Under the pieces are notes generated by a model. The model saw nothing but the letters and a program-made list of their open reading frames with translations. It did no database searches and was not told the DNA's origin. From assembly GCF_021129155.1 (NCBI RefSeq), contig NZ_JAJOMC010000053.1, positions 1 to 33,751 on the forward strand: DNA of 33,751 nt. Reading direction: 5' to 3'. Positions 8,664 through 15,930 of this stretch are shown here, in pieces; positions within the stretch are counted from its first letter, which is position 1; each line of letters starts with the position of its first letter. The stretch comes from Arthrobacter sp. AK04 (GTDB lineage: Bacteria; Actinomycetota; Actinomycetes; Actinomycetales; Micrococcaceae). A program made the translations under genes and the position numbers.

Positions 8664-10387
8664 GCGGATACCTCGGTCTGCAGCAGCCCAGCGCCGGTAC
8701 GGCGCAGGAGGTGGATGATGCCGGCGATGTCCTCCAGCGCGGCCTCTGCGTTGAGCAGGGTGAACTTCAGGTAGTGCCGGCCGGCCACCTTTGTTCCCGC
8801 CACAACCGCTTCTCCTGAGGCGAAGACGGCCGCGCGGATGGCCGGGTTGAGCGCATCGGCAGCGTCCTCGGACAGCCTCTCCCCGTTTTCCAGGCGGGGC
8901 CGGTAGCGGAACACGAGGGTGCTGAGCTGCGGCGGGGCGGCCAGTTCAAAGTCGTCATCCGCCGCCAGGACCGTGCCCACGCGGGCTGCAAGGTCGATGG
9001 CTTCGTCAAACAGGGCGCCGATGGCGTCCGCTCCCATGATCCTCAGGGTGAGCCACAGTTTCAGGGCATCGAAGCGGCGGGTGGTCTGGATGCTCTTGTC
9101 CACCTGGTTGGGGATCTCGGCCAGGGCTGCGCTTTCCGGGTTCAGGTAGTCGGCGTAGTAGGTGATGTGGCGCAGCATGCTCCCGTCCCGGACCAGCAGG
9201 GCGCTGGAACTGACCGGCTGGAAGAAGGTCTTATGGAAGTCCACGGTGACCGAGTCCGCCAGCCGCGTTCCCTCAAGGAGGCGGCGGTACCGGCCGGACA
9301 CCATCAGCCCGCCCCCGTAGGCGGCGTCGATGTGGAACCACGCACCGTAGGCCCTGGCGAGCGCAGCGGTTTCCGCGAGCGGGTCCACCGCGCCGAAGTC
9401 CGTGGTTCCGGCGGTGGCCACCACCGCCATGGGGACCAGGCCGGCGCCGCGTGCGTCCGCCATTGCCTCGGCGAGGGCCGCGGGATCCATCCGGTGGTCA
9501 GGCGTGCACCGCACGGAGATGACGGCGTCGAACCCCAGGCCCAGCATGGAGGCTGACTTTTGGATGCTGAAGTGGCTGTCCTCCGAGGTGAAGATCCGCA
9601 GGGAGTCCAGCAGCGCCGGCAGGCGGAGGCCGGCACGTGCCGGGTCCTGCCGGAGGCCGGCCACTGCATGGTTGCGAGCGATCAGCAGTGCCTGCAGGTT
9701 GGACTGGCTTCCGCCGGAGGTGAAGATGCCGTCCGCGCCCCCTCCGAGGTGCAGCCTTTCGGCCGCCCAGTCGATGAGCCGGCGCTCAATCATGGTGGCG
9801 CCGGCGCTTTGGTCCCAGGTGTCCATGGAGGAATTGACCGCGGACAGGATGGCCTCCCCCACCAGGGCCGGAATCACCACGGGGCAGTTCAGGTGGGCCG
9901 CGTACTTGGGGTCGTGGAAGTAGACGGCGTCGCGCAGGTACACGTCCTCGAGTTCCTGCAGCGCGGCTGCCGTATCCGGGAGCGGGGTGTCGAGGTCCAC
10001 GGCACCTACGCGGGTCTTCATGCCAGCGGGCTCGACGCCGGTGAACGGCTGCGAGGTCCGCTCCAGTTTGGTGGCCACGGCAGTGACGCCCTGCAGGACG
10101 TGGGCGACGTAGCGCGGCGAGTTGCGGGCATTGAGGAGGTGGTTGGTGGCGCCCAGGGCAAGTTCCACGCGGGAGCCGAAGTCCTGGCCGGAGGCGTCCT
10201 GCGCAGGCTCCGCCCGCCCAACGTACGGGGGGGGCGGGGCAAGGGGGTGCTGGGCGGCCGGGCGCTGGGCCGCGGGATACCGGGCGGCGGGGTGGTGCCC
10301 AGCGGGACCCGGCGCCAGTAGGCCCGGCGCTGCCGGGGAGGTGGCCGGCTCGGTATCTGTCTCGTCAAGGCGGGGCATCAGCGGCAC
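8660..10387 (-). CDS. desA: pyridoxal-phosphate group II decarboxylase (lysine decarboxylase, DesA-like)
   Basis: A 575-residue PLP enzyme of the group II (aromatic L-amino acid/glutamate-type) decarboxylases. As first gene of the cluster it would convert lysine to cadaverine. Seen features are FTSGGSQSNLQALLIARNHA, EDSHFSIQKSASMLGLG, the cofactor Asp in HIDAAYGGGLM and the Schiff-base lysine in VDFHKTFFQPVS (about Lys386). GTG at 10387 is preferred because AGAAGGA lies about 6 nt upstream; ATG at 10378 is in frame but too far from that RBS. The first ~75 residues are Pro/Ala/His-rich with repeated PAAQ-like units, encoded by sequence that includes a run of eight G at 10227-10234. Such a leader is not part of the usual fold. 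A DtxR-like iron box and a candidate promoter lie just upstream. Confidence 0.92.
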   Translation of the reverse strand: MPLMPRLDETDTEPATSPAAPGLLAPGPAGHHPAARYPAAQRPAAQHPLAPPPPYVGRAEPAQDASGQDFGSRVELALGATNHLLNARNSPRYVAHVLQGVTAVATKLERTSQPFTGVEPAGMKTRVGAVDLDTPLPDTAAALQELEDVYLRDAVYFHDPKYAAHLNCPVVIPALVGEAILSAVNSSMDTWDQSAGATMIERRLIDWAAERLHLGGGADGIFTSGGSQSNLQALLIARNHAVAGLRQDPARAGLRLPALLDSLRIFTSEDSHFSIQKSASMLGLGFDAVISVRCTPDHRMDPAALAEAMADARGAGLVPMAVVATAGTTDFGAVDPLAETAALARAYGAWFHIDAAYGGGLMVSGRYRRLLEGTRLADSVTVDFHKTFFQPVSSSALLVRDGSMLRHITYYADYLNPESAALAEIPNQVDKSIQTTRRFDALKLWLTLRIMGADAIGALFDEAIDLAARVGTVLAADDDFELAAPPQLSTLVFRYRPRLENGERLSEDAADALNPAIRAAVFASGEAVVAGTKVAGRHYLKFTLLNAEAALEDIAGIIHLLRRTGAGLLQTEVSA

Positions 10388-10422
10388 TGGTCGTCCTTCT
10401 GTCGGGAATCACAAAAAATCAC

Positions 10423-10456
10423 AAAGGACAGCCTTACTTAGGTAACCCTTTTAATC
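10423..10456 (-). promoter_or_regulatory. candidate DtxR/IdeR iron box and promoter of the des operon
   Basis: AAAGGACAGCCTTACTTAG (10423-10441) matches the DtxR/IdeR 19-bp consensus (TTAGGTTAGCCTAACCTAA) at 12 of 19 positions by my count. TTAGGTAACCCT at 10438-10449 gives an overlapping half-site, also with good agreement. On the minus strand a -35-like TTGATT (10458-10453) is followed by TAAGGCT (10436-10430) as a possible -10, so the box would overlap the -10 and repress when iron is plentiful. The match was done by eye. Confidence 0.5.
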
Positions 10457-10660
10457 AAAGTTCTGTGATGTATTTCCCGAAATGGCTGAAACTCCCCCGT
10501 TTTTAAGCTTGTTGGGCCGTCATTGACTGGCGGCTGGCAGCAATCTGCTTCACAATTCCCCGTCGCAGCCGGGGGCGTATGACAAGACTCGGGTGATCCT
10601 CCCGGTCTAGGGTTGGCTCATCAGCAGCCCGTCCGGACTGCAACTCAATCAGGGGGATAC

Positions 10661-11005
10661 ATGGAGCAGGGAACAGCGGGCGCAGTGGGATTCCGGGAAG
10701 TGGATCCCGACGGGAACCCCGTCCGCAGTGAAGCCCCGGCCGAGAGGGAGGATGGCTATGACGGAGGCAGCGCCTTGGCCATCAACCCCTTTATTGCCGC
10801 CCTCTGGCTCCTTGCCGCCGCACTCATCGGCGGAGGCGCCTGGGTGTTCCTCAATGCGAATTCCATGGTGGGCCCCTCCGCCGGAGGAATGCCAACATCT
10901 TTCCTTGTGTTCACCTTCGCCCCCTATGCGATTTTCGCGGGACTCGCGGCGCTGGTCTGCCTGCTGTTCTGGCATGCCGTACAGTGGCAGCGCCGGCGCC
11001 GCTAG
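10661..11005 (+). CDS. small two-helix membrane protein, unknown function
   Basis: A 114-residue protein. The N-terminal ~45 residues are soluble and acidic (FREVDPDGNPVRSEAPAEREDGYDGG). Two hydrophobic helices follow, roughly residues 43-66 (INPFIAALWLLAAALIGGG) and 80-105 (FLVFTFAPYAIFAGLAALVCLLF). A short basic tail, QWQRRRR, is probably cytosolic. ATG at 10661 has AGGGGG 4 nt upstream; an in-frame TTG at 10613 lacks one. It is divergent from the siderophore operon, and the ~270-nt gap between them may carry both promoters. I do not recognise the family. Confidence 0.7.
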   Translation: MEQGTAGAVGFREVDPDGNPVRSEAPAEREDGYDGGSALAINPFIAALWLLAAALIGGGAWVFLNANSMVGPSAGGMPTSFLVFTFAPYAIFAGLAALVCLLFWHAVQWQRRRR

Positions 11006-11094
11006 GGAGGTTCCGTGCCGGCAGGGACGCATCGTCCGCACTGCGGAACACGATCCTCGCGTGGACTGGGTCACACGCGGATTTGCCCGGGCAT

Positions 11095-11119
11095 TAGTAA
11101 GCATGCTTAGGTATTGGGG
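11095..11119. promoter_or_regulatory. palindrome TAAGCATGCTTA shared with the GlsB upstream region
   Basis: TAGTAAGCATGCTTA at 11095-11109 contains the perfect 12-bp palindrome TAAGCATGCTTA and is followed by GGTATTGGGG. Nearly the same string occurs at 26760-26783, also about 70-90 nt upstream of a small gene. This suggests a shared regulator or promoter element. Confidence 0.5.
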
Positions 11120-11198
11120 TAAATGAACCTCCGCAAGCAGTTCGCGGCGGGGCTGCCAACGCCGGCAGTTCCGTGAAGAAGCCCAAGGATGACCCATC

Positions 11199-11510
11199 AT
11201 GACCACCGTTGCAGACCACCAGCTTACGGCGCCCGGAGACACCGGCGCACGGGCAAACACCCCGCTGGACTCCACTGAACCAGCGGACATGGGGCTGCTG
11301 CTCACGCTTAACTCCCGCATGCACTGCCGCGCCCCGATGCAGCGGGTGGATCCCGAAGATATGCCTGTCCGGCTGCCCGTGTATGTTGACGGAACCAAGG
11401 TAGTACCGATGGGAGCCGGCCCGGTTTCCGAGCACGTGGAAACCTACCGGTGCGCTTGTGGTTTCACCATCGACGCGCCGGTCCTCAGCGGGCACGCCCT
11501 GGCCAGCTGA
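11199..11510 (+). CDS. hypothetical protein with a C-terminal CxC motif (103 aa)
   Basis: A 103-residue soluble protein. The first ~30 residues are low-complexity (Thr, Ala, Asp). The middle contains MGLLLTLNSRMHCRAPMQRVDPEDMPVRLPVYVDGTKVVPM, which looks like short beta strands. The end has YRCACGFTIDAP, which with the earlier Cys in MHCRAP could form a small metal or disulfide site. An AAGGA-like RBS lies upstream of ATG 11199. A palindrome shared with the GlsB gene lies ~85 nt upstream, and a strong hairpin follows the stop. I do not know the family. Confidence 0.65.
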   Translation: MTTVADHQLTAPGDTGARANTPLDSTEPADMGLLLTLNSRMHCRAPMQRVDPEDMPVRLPVYVDGTKVVPMGAGPVSEHVETYRCACGFTIDAPVLSGHALAS

Positions 11511-11511
11511 C

Positions 11512-11536
11512 TGCTGCCGCAGTACCTGCGGCAGCA
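11512..11536. terminator. hairpin between convergent genes
   Basis: A 10-bp perfect stem (TGCTGCCGCA / TGCGGCAGCA) with a 5-nt loop begins directly after the stop codon at 11510, between convergent genes. There is no T-run, so it is terminator-like rather than a classic intrinsic terminator. Confidence 0.5.
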
Positions 11537-11593
11537 CCGGCTCCCGGCAGTGCCGCCCGGGCGGCTGACCAGCAGGGCCGCGCAGCCAGAGCG

Positions 11594-11923
11594 TCAGCCC
11601 TCCGGCCAGTCAACGAACTGTTCGTAGCCCTCATGCTTCCGCAGATAGGCTGCGATGAAGGGGCAGTGGGGAATGATCCGTTTGCCGGTGGCTACCACGT
11701 CATCGAGCGCGAAGTGGGCCAGCACCTTTCCCAGGCCCTGGCCTTCGAAGCCCTCCGTGGTTTCGGTGTGGCTGAAGTCGATGTGCCCGGGCTTGTCCTT
11801 GAAGAAGGTTTGGACAGCCAGTTTCCCGTCCACCCGCAGCTCATACCGGTGGTCTGCATCATTGCGTGCCAGTGAAACGTCAGGGCTGAACTGGTCTTCG
11901 GTGGACGTCATGTTCTCGGTCAT
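11594..11923 (-). CDS. GNAT-like N-acetyltransferase (YjdJ/GCN5-related small type)
   Basis: A 109-residue minimal acetyltransferase of the short GNAT family (Pfam Acetyltransf_CG type), which holds little beyond the acetyl-CoA site. Seen motifs are YELRVDGKLAVQTFF, IDFSHTETTEGFEGQGLGKVL (the Q-G-x-G-K pyrophosphate loop), LDDVVATGKRIIPHCPFIAAYL and the closing KHEGYEQFVDWPE, which is very typical of the family. The acceptor substrate is unknown for most members. ATG 11923 and an in-frame ATG at 11911 are both possible; neither has a strong RBS. Confidence 0.85.
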   Translation of the reverse strand: MTENMTSTEDQFSPDVSLARNDADHRYELRVDGKLAVQTFFKDKPGHIDFSHTETTEGFEGQGLGKVLAHFALDDVVATGKRIIPHCPFIAAYLRKHEGYEQFVDWPEG

Positions 11924-12024
11924 GGTTCGACAGTGGCACTACTTCACTCCGGTGGCAATGGCTCCTCCCCCGTTGTCATTTCCCGGCCGGAAATCCGTCC
12001 AGGCCCGGGAGGGTTCCGCCGCGG

Positions 12025-12429
12025 CTAGGCAGCAAGGGCGGCGACGCCGAGCACGACGGCGAGCAGCGGCGTGGCACCTTGGGTTGCGGCGGCGCGGAGG
12101 TACTTCCTGCCGGACAGCGCCAGGACGAGCGAGGCCAGCAGCATGGAGCCGCAGGAGCTGAAGACCAGGGTCCAGCCTGCGGCTGCGAGGACCGGATCCT
12201 CCGGTGCCAGCGCCACGAAACCGGCCCCCGCAAGGGCTCCCGCGGCCAGGAACAAATTGTAGAAACCCTGGTTGTAAGCGAGCGCTTTGGTGGTCTCCGC
12301 GTCAGCCTGGCTGGCCACCCCGAAGCGCTTCCAGGTAGCTGGCTTGGTCCAGGTGATGGACTCCATGGTGAAGATATAGATGTGTAGCACTGCGGCCAGG
12401 AGGGCAAAAAAGAGGGAGGCCAGGATCAT
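12025..12429 (-). CDS. DUF1304 family membrane protein
   Basis: A 134-residue protein with four hydrophobic helices, at about residues 3-22, 50-72, 80-102 and 112-132. It carries the DUF1304 signature FTMESITWTKPATWKRFG after the first helix and YNQGFYNLFLAAGA in the second. AGGA lies 8 nt before ATG 12429. Family members are small inner-membrane proteins of unknown function. Confidence 0.85.
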   Translation of the reverse strand: MILASLFFALLAAVLHIYIFTMESITWTKPATWKRFGVASQADAETTKALAYNQGFYNLFLAAGALAGAGFVALAPEDPVLAAAGWTLVFSSCGSMLLASLVLALSGRKYLRAAATQGATPLLAVVLGVAALAA

Positions 12430-12454
12430 GGGTTGATCCTAGCCTCCCCCTCCT

Positions 12455-12480
12455 GGAGTTTTTGTCCTCGGATGCAGGCC
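12455..12480. repeat. degenerate half copy of an intergenic palindromic element
   Basis: Starts with GGAGTTTTTGTCC and ends with ATGCAGGCC, matching the left arm and loop start of the full palindrome at 14919-14983; only a few bases in the middle differ. No matching right arm is seen here. It lies between the DUF1304 and aldolase genes. Confidence 0.6.
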
Positions 12481-12521
12481 CCGCGCGGGTCAAGCACGGC
12501 TGGACAAACCTCGAGTGAACG

Positions 12522-13373
12522 TCAGCGCGTGAGCGTCGCCAGCGTGGTGGCAGCGAAGGCGCGGGCCGAGCTGTTCCAGTGGCCCAGGAGCCCCTGCAGG
12601 TTTTCACCGTCGGACCGGTGGCACGGCAGCTGGTCCTGCAGGGTGGCGAGCACCCCGGTGCGGAGCTCGGTGTTGAAGTTGACCTTGCCAACGTTCATGG
12701 CGGCTGCCTTCACCAGCTCCTCCGCGGGAATTCCGGAGGCGCCATGCAGCACCAGTGGAATGTGCGTCCGCACCGCGATGTCCTGCAGGACGTCCCAGCG
12801 CAGCTGCGGCTCCCCCTTGTACTTGCCGTGCACGTTCCCCACCGCGACGGCGAGCAGTTCCGCGCCGGTCCGGGACACGAAGTCCTCCACCAGCGCCGAA
12901 TCGGTCAGACCGGCCACGGCCACGCCGGACTGGTCTGCACCGAAGGCGCGGTCCTCGTCACCGGGAAGGCCGCCAAGCTCGGCTTCAAGCACCACGTCAG
13001 GGCCCAGCAACGCCCGCGCCTCGCGGACCAGCGCAATGTTGTCCTCGTAAGGCAAGGCGGAGCCGTCGGCGAGGACGGAATCCGCCCCTGCCGCGACGGC
13101 GTCGGCCATCACCTGAAGGTCGCTTGCATGGTCAAGCTGCACGGCCACGGGCACGGATGCGGCGTCAGCGAGGCCGCGGAGGGCTCCGATGAGGCGCAGG
13201 CCGTTGGGCGTGGCGGCGGTCTTGGGAGCCACCAGCAGGATGGCGCCGCGGCCCGCCTCCTCCGCTGCGGCCACCACGGCCATGGCGGTGGTGAAGTCGT
13301 AGCAGGTGAAGGCCGGTACGGCGGAGCCGTGCTGGAGGGCGGAGGTGACCAGGTGGTCGAGTCGGGTGCGCAT
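12522..13373 (-). CDS. class II fructose-bisphosphate/ketose-bisphosphate-type aldolase
   Basis: A 283-residue zinc-dependent class II aldolase of the FbaA/GatY/KbaY type. Seen features are AFTCYDFTTAMAVVAAAEEA, the metal-site strand VAVQLDHASD, EAELGGLPGDED, metal ligands in GNVHGKYKGEP and LVLHGASGIP, and the phosphate-site end KVNFNTELR. ATG at 13373 overlaps the stop of the permease gene by one base (TGATG), so the two are translationally coupled; an upstream in-frame start lies inside the permease gene and is unlikely. In the acid-sugar operon it probably cleaves the phosphorylated keto-acid made by the dehydrogenase and kinase, giving a triose phosphate such as DHAP. That is inference. 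Related ygbJKLMN-type clusters instead use a class II aldolase/adducin protein (YgbL) and an isomerase (YgbM). Confidence 0.88.
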   Translation of the reverse strand: MRTRLDHLVTSALQHGSAVPAFTCYDFTTAMAVVAAAEEAGRGAILLVAPKTAATPNGLRLIGALRGLADAASVPVAVQLDHASDLQVMADAVAAGADSVLADGSALPYEDNIALVREARALLGPDVVLEAELGGLPGDEDRAFGADQSGVAVAGLTDSALVEDFVSRTGAELLAVAVGNVHGKYKGEPQLRWDVLQDIAVRTHIPLVLHGASGIPAEELVKAAAMNVGKVNFNTELRTGVLATLQDQLPCHRSDGENLQGLLGHWNSSARAFAATTLATLTR

Positions 13374-14791
13374 CAGACGCCCAGGCCGCCCACGAGGATC
13401 CACACCAGGAAGGTCAGGGCGAAGCCGGCCAGGCCCAGGATGGTGGTGAGAACGGTCCAGGTTTTGAGGCCATCGGCCACGGACAGGCCCAGGTACCGGG
13501 TGACGATCCAGAAGCCGGAGTCGTTGACGTGGCTGAGTCCGAACGCGCCGAACCCAATGGCAACCAGGATGAGGGCCGTCTGGATGGGTGAGAACCCGCC
13601 GTCGGCAACGGATGCTGCCAGCAGGCCGGAGGTGGTGATGATCGCAACGGTGGCGGATCCCTGGGAAGCGCGCAGGATGGCGGCGAGGATGAACGCCATC
13701 AAGATGACCGGAAGGCCTGCGGTCTGCAGGCCTTCGGCGAGGGCCTTGCCGATGCCGGAGACCGTGAGGACCTTACCGAAGACGCCGCCCGCGCCGGTGA
13801 CCAGGATGACGATGGCCGTGGGAGCCAGGGCCGAGTCCATGACTTCACCGGTGTGCTGGGAGGACCAGCCGCGGCGGATTCCCAGGAAGTAGTACGCCAG
13901 GCCGAGGGCCGTGAGCAGGGCGATCAGCGGGGCGCCAATGAATGCGGCGAGCTGGGCGGGGAAGGAATCCTTGGGCAGGATGACTGCACCCACGGTGCCA
14001 ACCATGATCATCAGGATGGGCAGGACGATGAGCGTGATGATCATGGCCGGGCTGGGGGCCGTCTTCACCTGGTTCCTGACGGCAACTGAGGAGGTCCCCT
14101 GCGCCGCTTCCTGTTCAACCTGGGACGTGCCGGTGCCAAAGAGGCGGAACTGCTCGGCGGTGGCGGGAAGCATGGTGAAGTCGCGCTTGTTCAGCTTTCG
14201 GGCAACGAAGTAGCCCAGGACGCCAACGGGAATGCACAGCACGAGGCCCAGGATGGTGGTCCAGCCGATATCCGCGCCGAGGATGCCGGCACCGCCCACA
14301 ACGCCGGGGTGCGGCGGGACAACAACGTGGATGGCGAGCATGATGGCGCCCACCGGAAGGCCGATCTTGACGGGGTTGACGCCCGCGGCCTTGGCGAAGC
14401 CGTAGATGATGGGAATGAGGATGATGAATCCGACGTCGAAGAAGACGGGGATGGCCAGCAGGAAGGCTGCGGCAGTCAACGCTGCGATGACCCGGCGCGG
14501 GCCGAGCAGCTGCGTGAACTTCCCGGCCAGCGACTGTGCACCGCCGGAAATTTCGATCATCTTGCCGAGCATGGCGCCGAGGCCAACCAGGATGGCGACG
14601 GACCCGAGGGTTCCGCCCATGCCTTCGGTAACGGTCTTGATGACGTCCGGCAGGGGGATGCCAGCCACCAGGGCAACGGCGACGCTGACCACCAGAAGGG
14701 CGAGGAAGGCTGGGATCTTGAACTTGATGACGGCCACGAGCAACAGGGCGACGCCCGCTGCTGCTATGGCCAGGAGAGCTAGAGCGCTCAT
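13373..14791 (-). CDS. GntP family gluconate/acid-sugar:H+ symporter
   Basis: A 472-residue inner-membrane permease of the GntP family (gluconate, idonate and other acid sugars). It has about 12 hydrophobic segments. Family sequences seen are VEG-like TEGMGGTLGSVAILVGLGAMLGKMIE, IPVFFDVGFIILIPIIYGFAK, HVVVPPHPGVVGGA (helix with the conserved PPHPG), ASQGSATVAIITTSG and SHVNDSGFWI. AAAGGAG lies 8 nt before ATG 14791. It is followed by the aldolase with a 1-nt overlap. A 20-nt hairpin (14810-14829) sits just upstream of its RBS. It probably imports the substrate broken down by its neighbours. Confidence 0.93.
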   Translation of the reverse strand: MSALALLAIAAAGVALLLVAVIKFKIPAFLALLVVSVAVALVAGIPLPDVIKTVTEGMGGTLGSVAILVGLGAMLGKMIEISGGAQSLAGKFTQLLGPRRVIAALTAAAFLLAIPVFFDVGFIILIPIIYGFAKAAGVNPVKIGLPVGAIMLAIHVVVPPHPGVVGGAGILGADIGWTTILGLVLCIPVGVLGYFVARKLNKRDFTMLPATAEQFRLFGTGTSQVEQEAAQGTSSVAVRNQVKTAPSPAMIITLIVLPILMIMVGTVGAVILPKDSFPAQLAAFIGAPLIALLTALGLAYYFLGIRRGWSSQHTGEVMDSALAPTAIVILVTGAGGVFGKVLTVSGIGKALAEGLQTAGLPVILMAFILAAILRASQGSATVAIITTSGLLAASVADGGFSPIQTALILVAIGFGAFGLSHVNDSGFWIVTRYLGLSVADGLKTWTVLTTILGLAGFALTFLVWILVGGLGV

Positions 14792-14809
14792 CGTGTGTCT
14801 CCTTTGACA

Positions 14810-14829
14810 TCGCCAGTTAAGACTGGCGA
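14810..14829. promoter_or_regulatory. 8-bp inverted repeat just upstream of the GntP RBS
   Basis: TCGCCAGT (14810-14817), a 4-nt spacer, then ACTGGCGA (14822-14829) is a perfect inverted repeat 18 nt upstream of the permease start codon. It could be an operator or a 5'-leader hairpin affecting translation. Confidence 0.4.
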
Positions 14830-14918
14830 GCTGGTTTTTCTAGGGGAATGCCGGGGGAACGGCAGGGAGGGTGCGACGACGGCGGAGGGGGGACCGCCGC
14901 CGTCGCACCTGTCCGAGG

Positions 14919-14983
14919 GGAGTTTTTGTCCAGATATGCAGGCCAAAAGGGCCTTTAAGTCGGCTTATCTGGACAAAAACTCC
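14919..14983. repeat. intergenic palindromic element with 18-bp perfect arms
   Basis: GGAGTTTTTGTCCAGATA (14919-14936) is matched by its exact reverse complement at 14966-14983. The 29-nt loop holds a second small hairpin, AGGCC-AAAAG-GGCCT (14940-14954). It lies 12 nt after the dehydrogenase stop, inside the acid-sugar operon. A half copy is at 12455. It may act as an attenuator/terminator or be a dispersed REP-like element. Confidence 0.75.
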
Positions 14984-14995
14984 GGGCAGGTGGGG

Positions 14996-15895
14996 CTATT
15001 TGGTGTGCTTGGTGGGGGCGACGACCTTGATGACGGCGGAGTCGTCGGCGGCGGCGAGGCCCTGGGCCTGGCCCAGGAGGTAGAGCTGCTCGGCGGCAGC
15101 GGCAACCGGGGCCGCAAGTCCGGCCGCGCGGGTGGCTTTGCCCACGATGCCCATGTCCTTGACGAAGATGTCCAGGCGGGACAGCACCTCGGCACCTTCC
15201 TCGGTGTACGCCTCGAGGATCCGGGGGCCACGATTGGACAGCATGAAGGACCCGGCCGCGCCGGCTTCGAGGGCGGCGAGGGTCTTGGCCTGGTCCAGGC
15301 CGAGCGCGTCGGCGAGGGCCATGGCCTCCGCTGCGGCAGCGATGTGGATACCGCAGAGCAGCTGGTTGACGGTCTTGAGGGCCTGCCCGTCACCCGGCTT
15401 GTCGCCCACCACGGTCAGGGTAGAGGCCAGCAGTTCGAGCGCGGGGGCCGCCTTCTCGCGGGCTTCCGGGGAAGCGCCGACGACAATCAGCAGGTCCCCT
15501 TCGCCGGCGCGCTTCGGGCCGCCGGACAGCGGGGCATCAACAAGTTCGACGCCGTATTCGGCAAGCTTTTCAACGGTGGCGGGGATGGCTTCGGTGCCCA
15601 CGGTGCTGCCGAGGATGACGACGGCGCCGCGTTCCAGCACGGAGGCCACGCCGTTCTCGCCGAAGAGGACATCGTTGAGCTGTTCGCCGTTGCGGACGGC
15701 CAGGAGCACGGCGTCGGCGCCCTTGGCGGCTTCACGGGCGGTGGCGAAGGTGGCGATGCCGGCTTCTTCAGCGAGCTTCAGCCGGGGTTCGGCGATGTCG
15801 AAGCCGTGGACGGTGAGCTGGGATGCCAGGCGGGTGGCCATGGGCAGGCCCATGGCGCCGAGGCCCAGGACTGTGACGGTGTAGTTGCTGGTCAT
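14996..15895 (-). CDS. NAD(P)-dependent 3-hydroxyacid/L-threonate-type dehydrogenase (LtnD/YgbJ-like)
   Basis: A 299-residue member of the beta-hydroxyacid dehydrogenase family (6-phosphogluconate/3-hydroxyisobutyrate dehydrogenase-like). The Rossmann motif VTVLGLGAMGLPMA is at the N-terminus. DAPLSGGPKRAGEGDLLIVVGA is the family's substrate-loop region, and the catalytic lysine lies in ALKTVNQLL. I chose ATG at 15895 because GGAG lies 7 nt upstream; ATG 15907 has no RBS. With the DUF1537 kinase next to it (35 nt gap) it fits the L-threonate/acid-sugar route, where the dehydrogenase oxidises the sugar acid before phosphorylation. The precise substrate is unknown. Confidence 0.88.
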   Translation of the reverse strand: MTSNYTVTVLGLGAMGLPMATRLASQLTVHGFDIAEPRLKLAEEAGIATFATAREAAKGADAVLLAVRNGEQLNDVLFGENGVASVLERGAVVILGSTVGTEAIPATVEKLAEYGVELVDAPLSGGPKRAGEGDLLIVVGASPEAREKAAPALELLASTLTVVGDKPGDGQALKTVNQLLCGIHIAAAAEAMALADALGLDQAKTLAALEAGAAGSFMLSNRGPRILEAYTEEGAEVLSRLDIFVKDMGIVGKATRAAGLAAPVAAAAEQLYLLGQAQGLAAADDSAVIKVVAPTKHTK

Positions 15896-15930
15896 GGTGT
15901 TCTCCATTGAATGTGTGCGGGAGCCGGGGA

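Noticed and set aside
10465..10480. CRP-like TGTGA half-site near the des promoter
   Set aside because: Only one half matches the consensus; the second half is poor, so chance is likely.
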